NCBI GenBank assembly: GCA_016779285.1 | Contig: JADHNV010000004.1 | Coordinates: forward strand, 1-22,348 | DNA from: SAR86 cluster bacterium | Lineage (GTDB): Bacteria > Pseudomonadota > Gammaproteobacteria > Magnimaribacterales > D2472 | Length of the DNA: 22,348 nucleotides | Direction of reading: 5' to 3' | In this document: piece by piece, positions 8,455 to 15,812 of the stretch | Layout: each line of letters starts with the position of its first letter | Numbering within the stretch: the first letter of the stretch is position 1 | Made by a program: the position numbers and the translations under genes | The notes under the pieces: generated by a model | What the model was told of the DNA's origin: nothing | The model's database searches: none | The model's input: only the letters and a program-made list of their open reading frames with translations

Positions 8455-8921
8455 TATTTATGATATGGGTGATTTCTATGAATTGTACTGGCTCTATAAA
8501 TTTGCTCCATTAAAAATATTTTAAAAAGTCTATGAGGAAAAGTTAATTCAGAGGCTGATAAAATTAATTGCGAAGATTCAAAAAGTAGCTCGGATGAGCC
8601 ATGGGAGCCACCAATAATAAAATTAATATTATTACCAGAATCCATTTGATCCTGTAAGAGATTTGCAAAACCAAGACTATTAATTTTTTTTCCCTGCCTA
8701 TCCCAGAGAATAACATATGCATTCTTATCAACATGCTTCAAAACCTCAGCAGCCTCAGCCTCTATTGAAGAAGTTACATCCATTGAATTTGAAGTGAATG
8801 GTTTGACTTCAGCGTAGGAGATTTGAAAATGATTGGGTAACTGCTTGGAATAAAATTGAAGTGCCTGTTTTTCCCAATCAGAAGGTTTGTGAGTAATGCT
8901 GATGATTTTGCATTTCATCAT
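8454..8921 (-). CDS. rlmH: 23S rRNA pseudouridine-1915 N3-methyltransferase RlmH
   Basis: RlmH (YbeA), a small SPOUT methyltransferase, methylates pseudouridine 1915 in helix 69 of 23S rRNA on assembled 70S ribosomes using S-adenosylmethionine. The 155 residues equal the E. coli length. The knot region INFIIGGSHGSSELL at about 99-113 carries the cofactor-binding glycines, and the C-terminus IHRNHPYHK is the family signature, important for binding. Two consecutive ATG codons (8921 and 8918) could start it. The first overlaps the rsfS stop as ATGA and the second sits directly on it; both give the same protein but for one Met. No Shine-Dalgarno is visible, consistent with translational coupling. 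Confidence 0.96.
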   Translation of the reverse strand: MMKCKIISITHKPSDWEKQALQFYSKQLPNHFQISYAEVKPFTSNSMDVTSSIEAEAAEVLKHVDKNAYVILWDRQGKKINSLGFANLLQDQMDSGNNINFIIGGSHGSSELLFESSQLILSASELTFPHRLFKIFLMEQIYRASTIHRNHPYHK

Positions 8922-9256
8922 GCAGAAGCAAGCGTCTTTTCACCCCATAAACTTTCTAAATCATAAAATTCACGAGTTTCTTGTTGCATAATATTCACGA
9001 CAACATCTCCACAATCGACCAAAATCCATTCTGAGTCCTCCTGACCTTCAATCCCCACTAGATGCTGTTGGTGAGATTTTATGGACTCGATAAGTTTATT
9101 GGAAATTGCTTTTGCATTTCTTGAAGAAGAAGCCGTGGCTATGATAAACCAATCAGCAAAACCCGAGATATCTCTAATATCTAAAACAAGAATGTTTTGA
9201 GCCTTTAGATCCTCTAGCGCTTCGCAGCATATTGTTTTTAAATCAAGATTTTTCAT
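8918..9256 (-). CDS. rsfS: Ribosomal silencing factor RsfS
   Basis: RsfS (YbeB) binds ribosomal protein uL14 on the 50S subunit and blocks joining of subunits when nutrients are scarce. The 112 residues match the family (E. coli 105). Family landmarks are VLDIRDISGFADWFIIATASSSRNA at about 24-48 and GQEDSEWILVDCGDVVVNIM at about 70-89, with the C-terminal YDLESLWG. An AAGGTG element ten bases before the ATG is a plausible ribosome binding site. It is the first gene of the seven-gene operon and faces a 159-base divergent spacer that must hold the operon promoter, although I could not assign convincing boxes. nadD, normally directly upstream, is missing. Confidence 0.95.
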   Translation of the reverse strand: MKNLDLKTICCEALEDLKAQNILVLDIRDISGFADWFIIATASSSRNAKAISNKLIESIKSHQQHLVGIEGQEDSEWILVDCGDVVVNIMQQETREFYDLESLWGEKTLASA

Positions 9257-9415
9257 AGCAGCGGTTCACCTTAAGATGCATATTGAGGTTGGTTGAATTA
9301 ATTTTAATTTTACGTCCAAGCTTAGTAAGCAGAATATCTAACTTAAATGAATAAATCTATTAAATATTTCTAATTTGTATATTCTCTCAGCCAATCTTTT
9401 GATTAAGATAGATAA

Positions 9416-9853
9416 ATGAATTCTATAAACTCTATCATCCTTTGGTTTTCTGATCATCCAGCAGTATTGATAGGCTTAGGGGCATCCTCTATTCTTATAT
9501 TTATAATAAGTATTTTAGGTATTAGCTGGTTTGTAGCTCAGATGCCCGAGGATTATTTTCTATCATCGAAAAGGAAGCCTTCAAAATGGCTGAGGCAAAA
9601 ACCAATTCTAAAATTGGCAGTATTGTTTAGCAAAAACATCATTGGTTACTCTCTTATTATGGGGGGCTTATTAATGCTGGTTTTACCAGGGCAAGGGCTA
9701 CTTACAATTGTGACGGGACTATTATTAATTAACTATCCAGGAAAATATAAACTAGAGCAAAAACTTGTAGCAGTGCCTTCTGTTTTTAGGGCTTTAAACT
9801 GGATAAGAGTTAAAGCAAATAAACCGCTGCTAAAAAGAAATAATAAGCATTAA
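9416..9853 (+). CDS. Small PGPGW-type inner membrane protein
   Basis: This 145-residue protein has a hydrophobic segment at about 17-40, a basic cytoplasmic-looking loop (SSKRKPSKWLRQKP, about 50-63) and a hydrophobic hairpin at about 70-108. In the hairpin the sequence MLVLPGQGLLTIVTGLLLI resembles the PGPGW motif of a family of putative transmembrane proteins (Pfam PGPGW, as I recall), here as PGQGL. The tail is short and basic. Function is unknown. It is the first plus-strand gene after the divergent spacer and has no clear ribosome binding site. The next gene lies 85 bases away with its own Shine-Dalgarno, so co-transcription is uncertain. Confidence 0.7.
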   Translation: MNSINSIILWFSDHPAVLIGLGASSILIFIISILGISWFVAQMPEDYFLSSKRKPSKWLRQKPILKLAVLFSKNIIGYSLIMGGLLMLVLPGQGLLTIVTGLLLINYPGKYKLEQKLVAVPSVFRALNWIRVKANKPLLKRNNKH

Positions 9854-9879
9854 CTCAATTAATTTCTAAATTTAATAAC

Positions 9880-9910
9880 TTGACTTGGGGCATGCTATAA
9901 GTTGTATAGT
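9880..9910 (+). promoter_or_regulatory. Possible sigma70 promoter for the MDR oxidoreductase
   Basis: TTGACT at 9880-9885 and TATAGT at 9905-9910 resemble -35 and -10 boxes but are 19 bases apart, longer than ideal. They precede the Shine-Dalgarno of the oxidoreductase gene. In AT-rich DNA such matches arise by chance, so this is tentative. Confidence 0.35.
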
Positions 9911-9928
9911 TTTAAATGATATGAATTC

Positions 9929-9934
9929 AGGAGG
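9929..9934 (+). promoter_or_regulatory. Ribosome binding site fixing the oxidoreductase start
   Basis: A perfect AGGAGG lies four bases before the ATG at 9939. It favours this ATG over the TTG at 9885 and the ATG at 9921 in the same frame. The spacing is a little short, but the match is the best in the window. Confidence 0.7.
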
Positions 9935-9938
9935 AAGT

Positions 9939-10946
9939 ATGGGGATTGAAAATAAAAAATGGATTTTAAAGGAAAGGCCAAGTGGGCTCGTCAAAGACTC
10001 GGATTTTGAACTTGTAACAGAAACTCTTCCTGAAATTAAAGAGGGTGAGATTCTGCTTGAAAATATGTATCTTTCATTTGATCCAACTCAAAGAGGCTGG
10101 TTGAATGATGTGCCTGGATATCTTCCACCTGTTCAGATAGGTGAGGTTGTTAGATCGGGTGGTATGGGGAGAGTGCTAAAATCTAATAATTCAGATTACC
10201 AAGTTGGTGATTTAACATTTGGTTTTGTTGGGTGGCAAACTCATTGCATCACTAAACCTGAGGCTGATGATAGGTTTAGAGTGGTTCCCGATCTTCTTCC
10301 CATTCCAACTATGTTAAATGTAATGGGTACAACAGGTATAACTGCCTACTATGGGTTAATAGAGCTTGGCAATCCAAAGCCAGGTGAAACTGTTTTGGTC
10401 TCAGGAGCCGCAGGTGCAACAGGATCAGTTGTAGTTCAGCTTGCTAAACTTAAAGGATGTCATGTCATAGGGATAGCAGGTGGTAAGGAAAAATGTGATT
10501 GGCTTAAAGAAGTTGGTGCAGATGATGTGATTGACTACAAAAACTCCAATGTTCATGAAGAATTATCGAGGGTTTCTAAAAATGGAATCGATATTTATTT
10601 TGATAATGTGGGTGGAGATATATTAGAAACTGTGCTTTATTTAATTAATATAAATGCTCGAGTTCTTTTGTGTGGAGGAATCTCATCTGGGTATGATGCA
10701 ACCAGACCGCCAGATGGACCTAACAATTTATTTTCTTTAATTATTAAGCGAGCAACGATGCAAGGATTCTTAGTGCTAGATTATTTACCCCACTCACAAA
10801 AAGCTTTAGAAGATATTGCAACTTGGGTGATGGAAGGAAAACTCAAACATAGAGAAGATATTCAAGAAGGGATTGAAAACTGCCCGCAAACTCTTAATAG
10901 ACTCTTTACTGGAGAGAATAAAGGCAAGCAATTACTAAAAATTTAA
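9939..10946 (+). CDS. Zinc-independent NADP-dependent MDR oxidoreductase (CurA/prostaglandin reductase-like)
   Basis: Medium-chain dehydrogenase/reductase of the leukotriene B4 dehydrogenase/CurA type, which reduces the C=C bond of enones with NADPH. The 335 residues include the N-terminal substrate domain with LSFDPTQRGWLND at about 46-57, a hallmark of this group. The Rossmann nucleotide-binding domain has VSGAAGATGSVVVQLAK at 154-170, VGADDVIDYK near 190 and FDNVGGD near 215. Structural and catalytic zinc ligands of alcohol dehydrogenases are absent. The real substrate cannot be read from sequence. The start is set by AGGAGG. Its stop overlaps by four bases the end of the LON-domain gene on the other strand. 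Confidence 0.88.
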   Translation: MGIENKKWILKERPSGLVKDSDFELVTETLPEIKEGEILLENMYLSFDPTQRGWLNDVPGYLPPVQIGEVVRSGGMGRVLKSNNSDYQVGDLTFGFVGWQTHCITKPEADDRFRVVPDLLPIPTMLNVMGTTGITAYYGLIELGNPKPGETVLVSGAAGATGSVVVQLAKLKGCHVIGIAGGKEKCDWLKEVGADDVIDYKNSNVHEELSRVSKNGIDIYFDNVGGDILETVLYLININARVLLCGGISSGYDATRPPDGPNNLFSLIIKRATMQGFLVLDYLPHSQKALEDIATWVMEGKLKHREDIQEGIENCPQTLNRLFTGENKGKQLLKI

Positions 10947-11542
10947 GCTGAATTTTCAGAAATTTTGTTAATTAATTTTGCAAGAATATTCATTCGCTGG
11001 GTTGCATCAAATGCCTCAAGCAAAGCCTGTTTTTGCATTGGAGTAAGAGGAATTAATCCCGCCAGCTGATAGCTCACAGATTCAGCAGATAAAAGATCAA
11101 TTTCCAGAGGCAAAGATTTTACCTGAGGGTGTTCTTTAAGTTGGCTAAGTACATTGATTAACTCTGGAAATTGAGCCAAGACCGCTTGATCATCTACAGC
11201 GGGTTCAGCAATTGGATTGATCGAAGCATAATGAAGCCCTGACTCCAATTGTTCAACAGATCTAATAGATACTTTTTGAGATCCTTGAACAGTAATGCCC
11301 AACAATCCATTGGGTAATTGATTAAAATCGATTATTTCAACAAAAGTTCCTTGTGACATAAAGGCTTCACCAGATTGATTGCTTTTGCTTAAAGTAATTA
11401 CAAAACCAGTATCGGTATTCATACAATTTTTTACCATTGAGAGGTATCTTGGTTCAAAGATTTGAAGTGTTTGTATGGTGCCAGGCAAAACGACCAATCC
11501 CAAGGGGAAAACTGGAAGTTTATTTGGCTTTAATGAGGTCAA
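10943..11542 (-). CDS. LON substrate-binding domain protein (no protease domain)
   Basis: The 199 residues begin LPVFPLGLVVLPGTIQTLQIFEPRY, the standard opening of the LON substrate-binding domain found at the N-terminus of Lon protease. The protein ends with a helical section (about 115-199) and has neither an AAA+ nor a Ser-Lys protease domain. Stand-alone LON-domain proteins are common in proteobacteria and their role is unclear. No cofactor or catalytic site is visible. The start is TTG at 11542, supported by GGAG (11550-11553) seven bases upstream; no ATG exists near the conserved start. It overlaps the 3' end of mpl by 23 bases, implying one transcript, and overlaps the oxidoreductase end by four bases. 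Confidence 0.88.
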   Translation of the reverse strand: MTSLKPNKLPVFPLGLVVLPGTIQTLQIFEPRYLSMVKNCMNTDTGFVITLSKSNQSGEAFMSQGTFVEIIDFNQLPNGLLGITVQGSQKVSIRSVEQLESGLHYASINPIAEPAVDDQAVLAQFPELINVLSQLKEHPQVKSLPLEIDLLSAESVSYQLAGLIPLTPMQKQALLEAFDATQRMNILAKLINKISENSA

Positions 11543-12821
11543 TGATTGGCTCCGATATTTTTTTACTATCCTTATTGCTCATAATTAGAATAACATCAAA
11601 ATTTTCTATGTCTTTTTTTAAGTCTGAAATAAGCAGCTTAATTGAATCATACTCAAATTCCATATTTTTTTTACTAGAGACATTTAGCCAATAAACTTTC
11701 TCGAGGCCTGAAGCGCTCTTATACAGATCTTTGCCATGATGTCCCTGCGACATTGTATTAGATGCCAATTCAATGATGCCAAGTATTCTTTGGGCGGGAA
11801 AATGATTTGTGGCTGCTTCAACGGTATGCGAAATTGCTGTGGGATGATGTGCGAAATCATCAATCACTATCTTGCCATCATTCTGGAACACAGTTTCAAA
11901 TCTCCTTTTTACGCCCTTTGAATTTTTTAAAGCAAGGAATGAATCCTTGAGATCGATGCCATGAAGTGAAGTTGCATACATAGCAATTATGACATTGCTT
12001 AAATTATGCTTTCCGTGCATAGGAAGATCAGCAATATTAAATTGCTGATCTTCAAACTTAATTACACCTTCCTCAATTAAAAGTTGGATATTTTTCTTAC
12101 TTCCAAGTTGATGTTTTTTTGACCAGCATCCCATATCTATTAGATCAGCAATATTTTTATCACCATCATGAAAAATAATATGGCCATTTGCTGGCACTGT
12201 TCTGACTGCATGATGAAATTGCTTCAAGATATCAGATAAATCATTAAATATATCCGCATGATCAAATTCAATGTTATTTATGATGAAAGTGTTTGGATGA
12301 TAATGAATAAATTTTGAGCGCTTATCAAAAAAAGCTGAATCATATTCATCTGCTTCAATTACAAAGTATTCTGAAGAGCCTAGGCGGGCAGAATTATCAA
12401 ATGAATCACTCACACCACCAACCAAAAATCCAACATCAATACCTTGAGATTGAAAGATTTCACATATCAAAAAAGATGTTGAAGTTTTCCCGTGAGTCCC
12501 CGATACAGCAATTACTGTTCGATCGCGAATCATCTCCCCGAGAATTTTAGGACCAGAGCTGTACTCAAGTCTATGATTTAAAATATATTCAACAGAAGGA
12601 TTTCCCCTGCTCAGCGCATTGCCTATTACGTATAGATCAGCGTGTGGTAAATCAGATTCTTTGTAGCCTTCTATCATTTTGATGCCAAGCGATTCAAGTT
12701 GATCAGACATAGGAGGGTAAAACTGCTTATCGCTCCCAGTAACTGTATGGCCCTTTTCAACAAGAATTTGCGCAAGGCCTCCCATAAAAGTGCCACAAAT
12801 GCCTAATATATGAATTTTCAT
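11520..12821 (-). CDS. mpl: UDP-MurNAc:L-Ala-gamma-D-Glu-mDAP ligase Mpl
   Basis: Mpl reattaches the recycled murein tripeptide to UDP-MurNAc, bypassing MurC, MurD and MurE. From the ATG at 12821 it has 433 residues (E. coli 457). MKIHILGICGTFMGG at 1-15 is the characteristic Mpl start and its UDP-binding glycine loop. SGTHGKTSTSF at 107-117 is the ATP P-loop of Mur ligases, and DDFAHHPTAI in the C-terminal third is the conserved block found in MurC and Mpl. The start is chosen because Mpl proteins begin at this point; an in-frame ATG at 12854 would add 11 residues encoded largely by a DNA palindrome. No Shine-Dalgarno is visible. Downstream the LON-domain gene overlaps it. Together with mltB and dacA this shows that the cell recycles wall fragments. 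Confidence 0.93.
   Translation of the reverse strand: MKIHILGICGTFMGGLAQILVEKGHTVTGSDKQFYPPMSDQLESLGIKMIEGYKESDLPHADLYVIGNALSRGNPSVEYILNHRLEYSSGPKILGEMIRDRTVIAVSGTHGKTSTSFLICEIFQSQGIDVGFLVGGVSDSFDNSARLGSSEYFVIEADEYDSAFFDKRSKFIHYHPNTFIINNIEFDHADIFNDLSDILKQFHHAVRTVPANGHIIFHDGDKNIADLIDMGCWSKKHQLGSKKNIQLLIEEGVIKFEDQQFNIADLPMHGKHNLSNVIIAMYATSLHGIDLKDSFLALKNSKGVKRRFETVFQNDGKIVIDDFAHHPTAISHTVEAATNHFPAQRILGIIELASNTMSQGHHGKDLYKSASGLEKVYWLNVSSKKNMEFEYDSIKLLISDLKKDIENFDVILIMSNKDSKKISEPIIDLIKAK
11550..11553 (-). promoter_or_regulatory. Ribosome binding site for the LON-domain gene
   Basis: GGAG on the minus strand lies seven bases before the TTG at 11542, inside the last codons of mpl. It supports the TTG start. 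Confidence 0.55.
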
Positions 12822-12836
12822 TTTTAAATATTTATC

Positions 12837-12852
12837 GGTAACATTTGTTACC
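12837..12852. promoter_or_regulatory. 16-bp palindrome, candidate operator between mpl and pfk
   Basis: GGTAACA-TT-TGTTACC is a perfect inverted repeat with seven-base arms and a two-base centre. It lies in the 60-base spacer between the divergent starts of mpl (12821) and the phosphofructokinase (12882). Position and symmetry suit a dimeric repressor or activator acting on both promoters. I recognise no named consensus. The G/C content of the arms is higher than the surrounding very AT-rich sequence. Confidence 0.5.
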
Positions 12853-12881
12853 ATAGACCAAATTAATTAATTTATAAACTA

Positions 12882-14123
12882 ATGAAAAAAAATGCTTTTT
12901 ATGCTCAATCTGGTGGTGTGACATCTGTAATCAATGCCTCAGCTAGTGCCGTAATATTAGAAGCAAGAAAATCTGCAAAGATAGGTAAAATTTATGCAGG
13001 TAAAAATGGAATCTTGGGGGCTTTAAGAGAAGAGCTAATAGATACTTCCAAAGAGTCTAAAAAATTTATTGAAAGCTTGCAATTCAGACCTGGTGGAGTA
13101 TTTGGATCATGCCGATACAAGCTTAAAAGTATCGAGGATAATCTCAAAGAATATGAAAGATTGATTGAAGTTTTTAAGGCTCATAATATTGGTTATTTTT
13201 TTTATAATGGCGGAAATGATTCTGCAGACACTGCTTTAAAAATTTCTCAGATCAGTAATAAACTCAATTACCCTCTTCAATGTATTGCTATACCGAAAAC
13301 TGTAGATAATGATCTTGCAGTTACAGACTGCTGTCCAGGATTTGGATCAGTTGCTAAGTATGTCATCACCTCCACCATTGAAGCAGCGCTTGATGTTGAA
13401 TCAATGTATGAAAGTTCTACAAAGGTTTTTATTCTTGAAGTTATGGGAAGGCATGCAGGCTGGATAGCTGGGTCAAGCTGCTTGGCTCAAGATAGTCACC
13501 CAGGAGCACCTCATATAATCTTGTTACCTGAGGTAACATTTAATCAAAATAAGTTCTTAGCTAAAGTTAGAGAGACAGTAAAAAAACATGGTTTTTGTGT
13601 AATTGTCGCATCAGAGGGTATTAAAAACTCCAAAGGAAAATTTTTAGCTGAATCAGATTCCAAAGATGCATTTGGTCATAGCCAACTTGGGGGTGTAGCT
13701 CCTCGATTGGCAGAGTTGGTTAATAAGAAATTAAAATTAAAAAATCATTGGGCTGTTGCTGACTATCTTCAAAGAAGCGCAAGTCATCTATCATCAGGAG
13801 TAGATAGAGCTCATGCCTGTGAAGTGGGTAAAAAAGCAGTTCAATACGCTGTAAAGGGGTTAAATGGAGTTATGCCGGTTATTAAACGTATAAGCTCTTC
13901 ACCCTATCGATGGGAGGTTGTTCCAGCGCCATTAACAAAAATTGCAAATGTTGAAAAAAAACTTCCAGCTGGATTTATCTCGCCAGATGGAATGGGGATG
14001 ACGAAAAGAGCCCGAAGATATTTTCAGCCTCTGATTAAAGGTAAAAATGAAGATCTTACAACGATTAACTATCAAGCTGGCAAAATGGAGATGGTTCCCA
14101 AAAAATTAAAGGCCTGGAGATAG
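12882..14123 (+). CDS. Pyrophosphate-dependent 6-phosphofructokinase
   Basis: Interconverts fructose 6-phosphate and fructose 1,6-bisphosphate. The 413 residues have the PfkA fold: YAQSGGVTSVINA at 8-20, a phosphate-donor loop GGNDS at 110-114, PKTVDNDL at 138-145 with catalytic base Asp142, and MGRHAGW at 188-194. ATP-using enzymes have GGDGS and PGTIDND. Here the second Gly of the loop is Asp113 and the Gly before TxDND is Lys139, both marks of pyrophosphate specificity, which makes the reaction reversible and usable in glycolysis or gluconeogenesis. The protein is longer than E. coli PfkA (320), again usual for PPi enzymes. It is divergent from mpl across a palindrome. Its last 18 bases overlap the DUF2244 gene on the other strand. 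Confidence 0.92.
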   Translation: MKKNAFYAQSGGVTSVINASASAVILEARKSAKIGKIYAGKNGILGALREELIDTSKESKKFIESLQFRPGGVFGSCRYKLKSIEDNLKEYERLIEVFKAHNIGYFFYNGGNDSADTALKISQISNKLNYPLQCIAIPKTVDNDLAVTDCCPGFGSVAKYVITSTIEAALDVESMYESSTKVFILEVMGRHAGWIAGSSCLAQDSHPGAPHIILLPEVTFNQNKFLAKVRETVKKHGFCVIVASEGIKNSKGKFLAESDSKDAFGHSQLGGVAPRLAELVNKKLKLKNHWAVADYLQRSASHLSSGVDRAHACEVGKKAVQYAVKGLNGVMPVIKRISSSPYRWEVVPAPLTKIANVEKKLPAGFISPDGMGMTKRARRYFQPLIKGKNEDLTTINYQAGKMEMVPKKLKAWR

Positions 14124-14597
14124 GGCATTTAGCTGATTGATGATTCTTTTTAATTCATTTTTAAGAATAAGCTTATCCTCTTCATTCAAAAAAGATCCAA
14201 AGTAAAACCTTTTCCCTTTAGATTGAAAGCACAATTGATTTAAATTTCGGTGATCAGTCTTAACCTCGAGAACCACAAAAGTTCTAAACTCTTCCCAGCT
14301 CCTTTCTTTGATTAATCTTCCCCGCTCTAATTTAATTATTTCATTTGAGAGATAAATTATCTCTTTTTGCTGACTCCAGCGGAAACTAATATAAAAACAA
14401 ATAAAAACAATGATGACTTCTAAACCTGCAAACGGAAGAATCAATCCGGCACCCATGATGAGAAAAAAAACTCCTATAGCTAAACAAATAAAAGCTATGC
14501 TGCCTAAAAAAATGACTCGACTCCATCCCCTCAATGAATAATTAGGTGAAATCTCAATTAAAAAATTATTTTCTGTAGTTTCTTGAACCCTAATCAT
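14106..14597 (-). CDS. DUF2244 family integral membrane protein
   Basis: The 163-residue protein has a short N-terminal strand region, two membrane segments (about 28-54 and 58-72) and a C-terminal soluble part. The motif GLILPFAGLEV at about 51-61 between the membrane helices is typical of DUF2244, as I recall it. These proteins are found in proteobacteria near cytochrome oxidase or unrelated genes, and their function is unknown. The open frame continues upstream to 14774, but that part lies antisense to argD and reads as Cys/Arg-rich noise, so the ATG at 14597 is chosen. No Shine-Dalgarno is visible. Only 15 bases separate this start from the divergent argD start. The 3' end overlaps the phosphofructokinase by 18 bases. 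Confidence 0.78.
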   Translation of the reverse strand: MIRVQETTENNFLIEISPNYSLRGWSRVIFLGSIAFICLAIGVFFLIMGAGLILPFAGLEVIIVFICFYISFRWSQQKEIIYLSNEIIKLERGRLIKERSWEEFRTFVVLEVKTDHRNLNQLCFQSKGKRFYFGSFLNEEDKLILKNELKRIINQLNALSPGL

Positions 14598-14612
14598 ATT
14601 AAAATAGTTTAA

Positions 14613-15812
14613 ATGGTCACTAGAAAAGATTTTAACCGATATATGATGCCGACATACCAACCGGCAGAGTTTATTCCTTCGAAGGCAAAGGGGTCTTGGG
14701 TCTGGGACGATAAAAATAAAAAATATATAGATTTTGCATCTGGAATTGCAGTTTCTAGCTTGGGGCATTGCCATCCAGCCCTAAATAAAGCGTTGGTAAA
14801 TCAATCTAAGAAAATTTGGCATCTCTCGAATTTACTTACCAATGAGCCAGCACTTAGATTGGCTAAAATTTTCTGCAAACATACATTTGCTGAAAAAGTC
14901 TTTTTTTCTAATTCTGGAGCTGAGGCCGTTGAGGGCGCGATCAAAACAGCACGAAAATATGCTTACACTAATATTAGCAAAAAGAAGAATGAAATCGTTT
15001 CATTTTCCGATGCTTTTCATGGGCGAACAATGATGACCATTGCTCTCAATGGGTCTGATAGGTTTGTGGAAGGATTTGGGCCTATGCCTGAAGGAATCAG
15101 ACATCATCCATTTAATGAATTAAAAAACCTAGAAAAAGTAATAACAAAAAAAACTGCCGCAGTAATCATAGAACTTGTTCAAGGAGAGGCAGGCATAATT
15201 AAAGCAAAGAGGGATTTTATTCAAAAGATCAAAAGGCTAGCTAAACAAAATAATGCCCTGATTATTGTTGATGAGGTTCAATCAGGAGCAGGAAGAACTG
15301 GAACCCTTTTTGCCTATGAACAATTTAACATCAAGCCAGATATCATGTGCTGTGCCAAAGGCATTGGGGGAGGAATTCCTATAGGCGCAATACTAACATC
15401 TACAAAAATTGCCGAATGCATGCAACTTGGTTCACATGGATCTACCTTTGGAGGAAATCCACTGGCTTGTGCTGTGGCTGAGCAAGTGATGCTCATGCTA
15501 TCTAAAAAATCATTGCTTAATGGGGTCAAGAAAAAAGAAAAGTTATTTTTAAAAGAGCTCAAAAATATTAATAAAGAATTTAAATGCTTTAGCGCGATAA
15601 GAAGCTCGGGTTTATGGATAGGGTGTAAATTAAATGTAACTGATACCCTTAATCTGGATACTGTAATGAAAGCCTGCTATGCAAAAGGGTTGATGATTTT
15701 AAAAGCTAACAACCATACCATTCGTATCGCGCCAAGCCTGATTATTGAAGATGAAGTAATATTGAAAGGTTTAAAAATATTAAGAAGCGCTATTCAGGAG
15801 CAGCTTCGCTAG
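14613..15812 (+). CDS. argD: Acetylornithine aminotransferase-type class III aminotransferase
   Basis: Transfers the amino group between N-acetylornithine and 2-oxoglutarate in arginine synthesis; ArgD often also makes succinyl-diaminopimelate precursor. The 399 residues fit the family. Landmarks are FASGIAVSSLGHCHPAL at 41-57, FFSNSGAEAVEGAIK at 97-111 (PLP phosphate binding), SFSDAFHGRT at 130-139, DEVQSGAGRTG at 220-230 with the ring-nitrogen Asp220, and CCAKGIGGGIPIGA with PLP lysine 249. The FHGRT and EVQSGAGRTG forms are typical of ArgD and close relatives (AstC, some ornithine aminotransferases), which I cannot fully exclude. An internal ATG at 14643 (MMPTYQPAEF) could be the true start, which would widen the divergent spacer to 45 bases. 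No other arginine gene is nearby. The 3' end overlaps parC by 23 bases. Confidence 0.85.
   Translation: MVTRKDFNRYMMPTYQPAEFIPSKAKGSWVWDDKNKKYIDFASGIAVSSLGHCHPALNKALVNQSKKIWHLSNLLTNEPALRLAKIFCKHTFAEKVFFSNSGAEAVEGAIKTARKYAYTNISKKKNEIVSFSDAFHGRTMMTIALNGSDRFVEGFGPMPEGIRHHPFNELKNLEKVITKKTAAVIIELVQGEAGIIKAKRDFIQKIKRLAKQNNALIIVDEVQSGAGRTGTLFAYEQFNIKPDIMCCAKGIGGGIPIGAILTSTKIAECMQLGSHGSTFGGNPLACAVAEQVMLMLSKKSLLNGVKKKEKLFLKELKNINKEFKCFSAIRSSGLWIGCKLNVTDTLNLDTVMKACYAKGLMILKANNHTIRIAPSLIIEDEVILKGLKILRSAIQEQLR

Noticed and set aside
9257..9415. Small RNA or operator in the rsfS divergent spacer, from the inverted repeat GCTTA-G-TAAGC at 9320-9330
   Set aside because: Five-base arms are expected by chance in AT-rich sequence, and no promoter or terminator pairs with it. 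I see only an AT-rich spacer that must contain promoters I cannot place.
9885..9938. Longer oxidoreductase start at TTG 9885
   Set aside because: A perfect AGGAGG precedes the ATG at 9939, and the family starts close to that Met. The extension would also overlap the possible promoter.
10943..11542. Truncated Lon protease pseudogene
   Set aside because: The size, stop and fold match stand-alone LON-domain proteins, and no remnant of ATPase or protease domains lies downstream; that strand meets the end of the oxidoreductase gene.
12822..12854. Longer Mpl start at the ATG at 12854
   Set aside because: Mpl proteins begin at MKIHILG-like sequence, and the extra residues are mostly the translation of a palindrome more easily explained as an operator.
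14598..14774. N-terminal extension of the DUF2244 gene
   Set aside because: The extra 59 residues are antisense to argD and rich in Cys and Arg; the conserved family sequence begins after the ATG at 14597.
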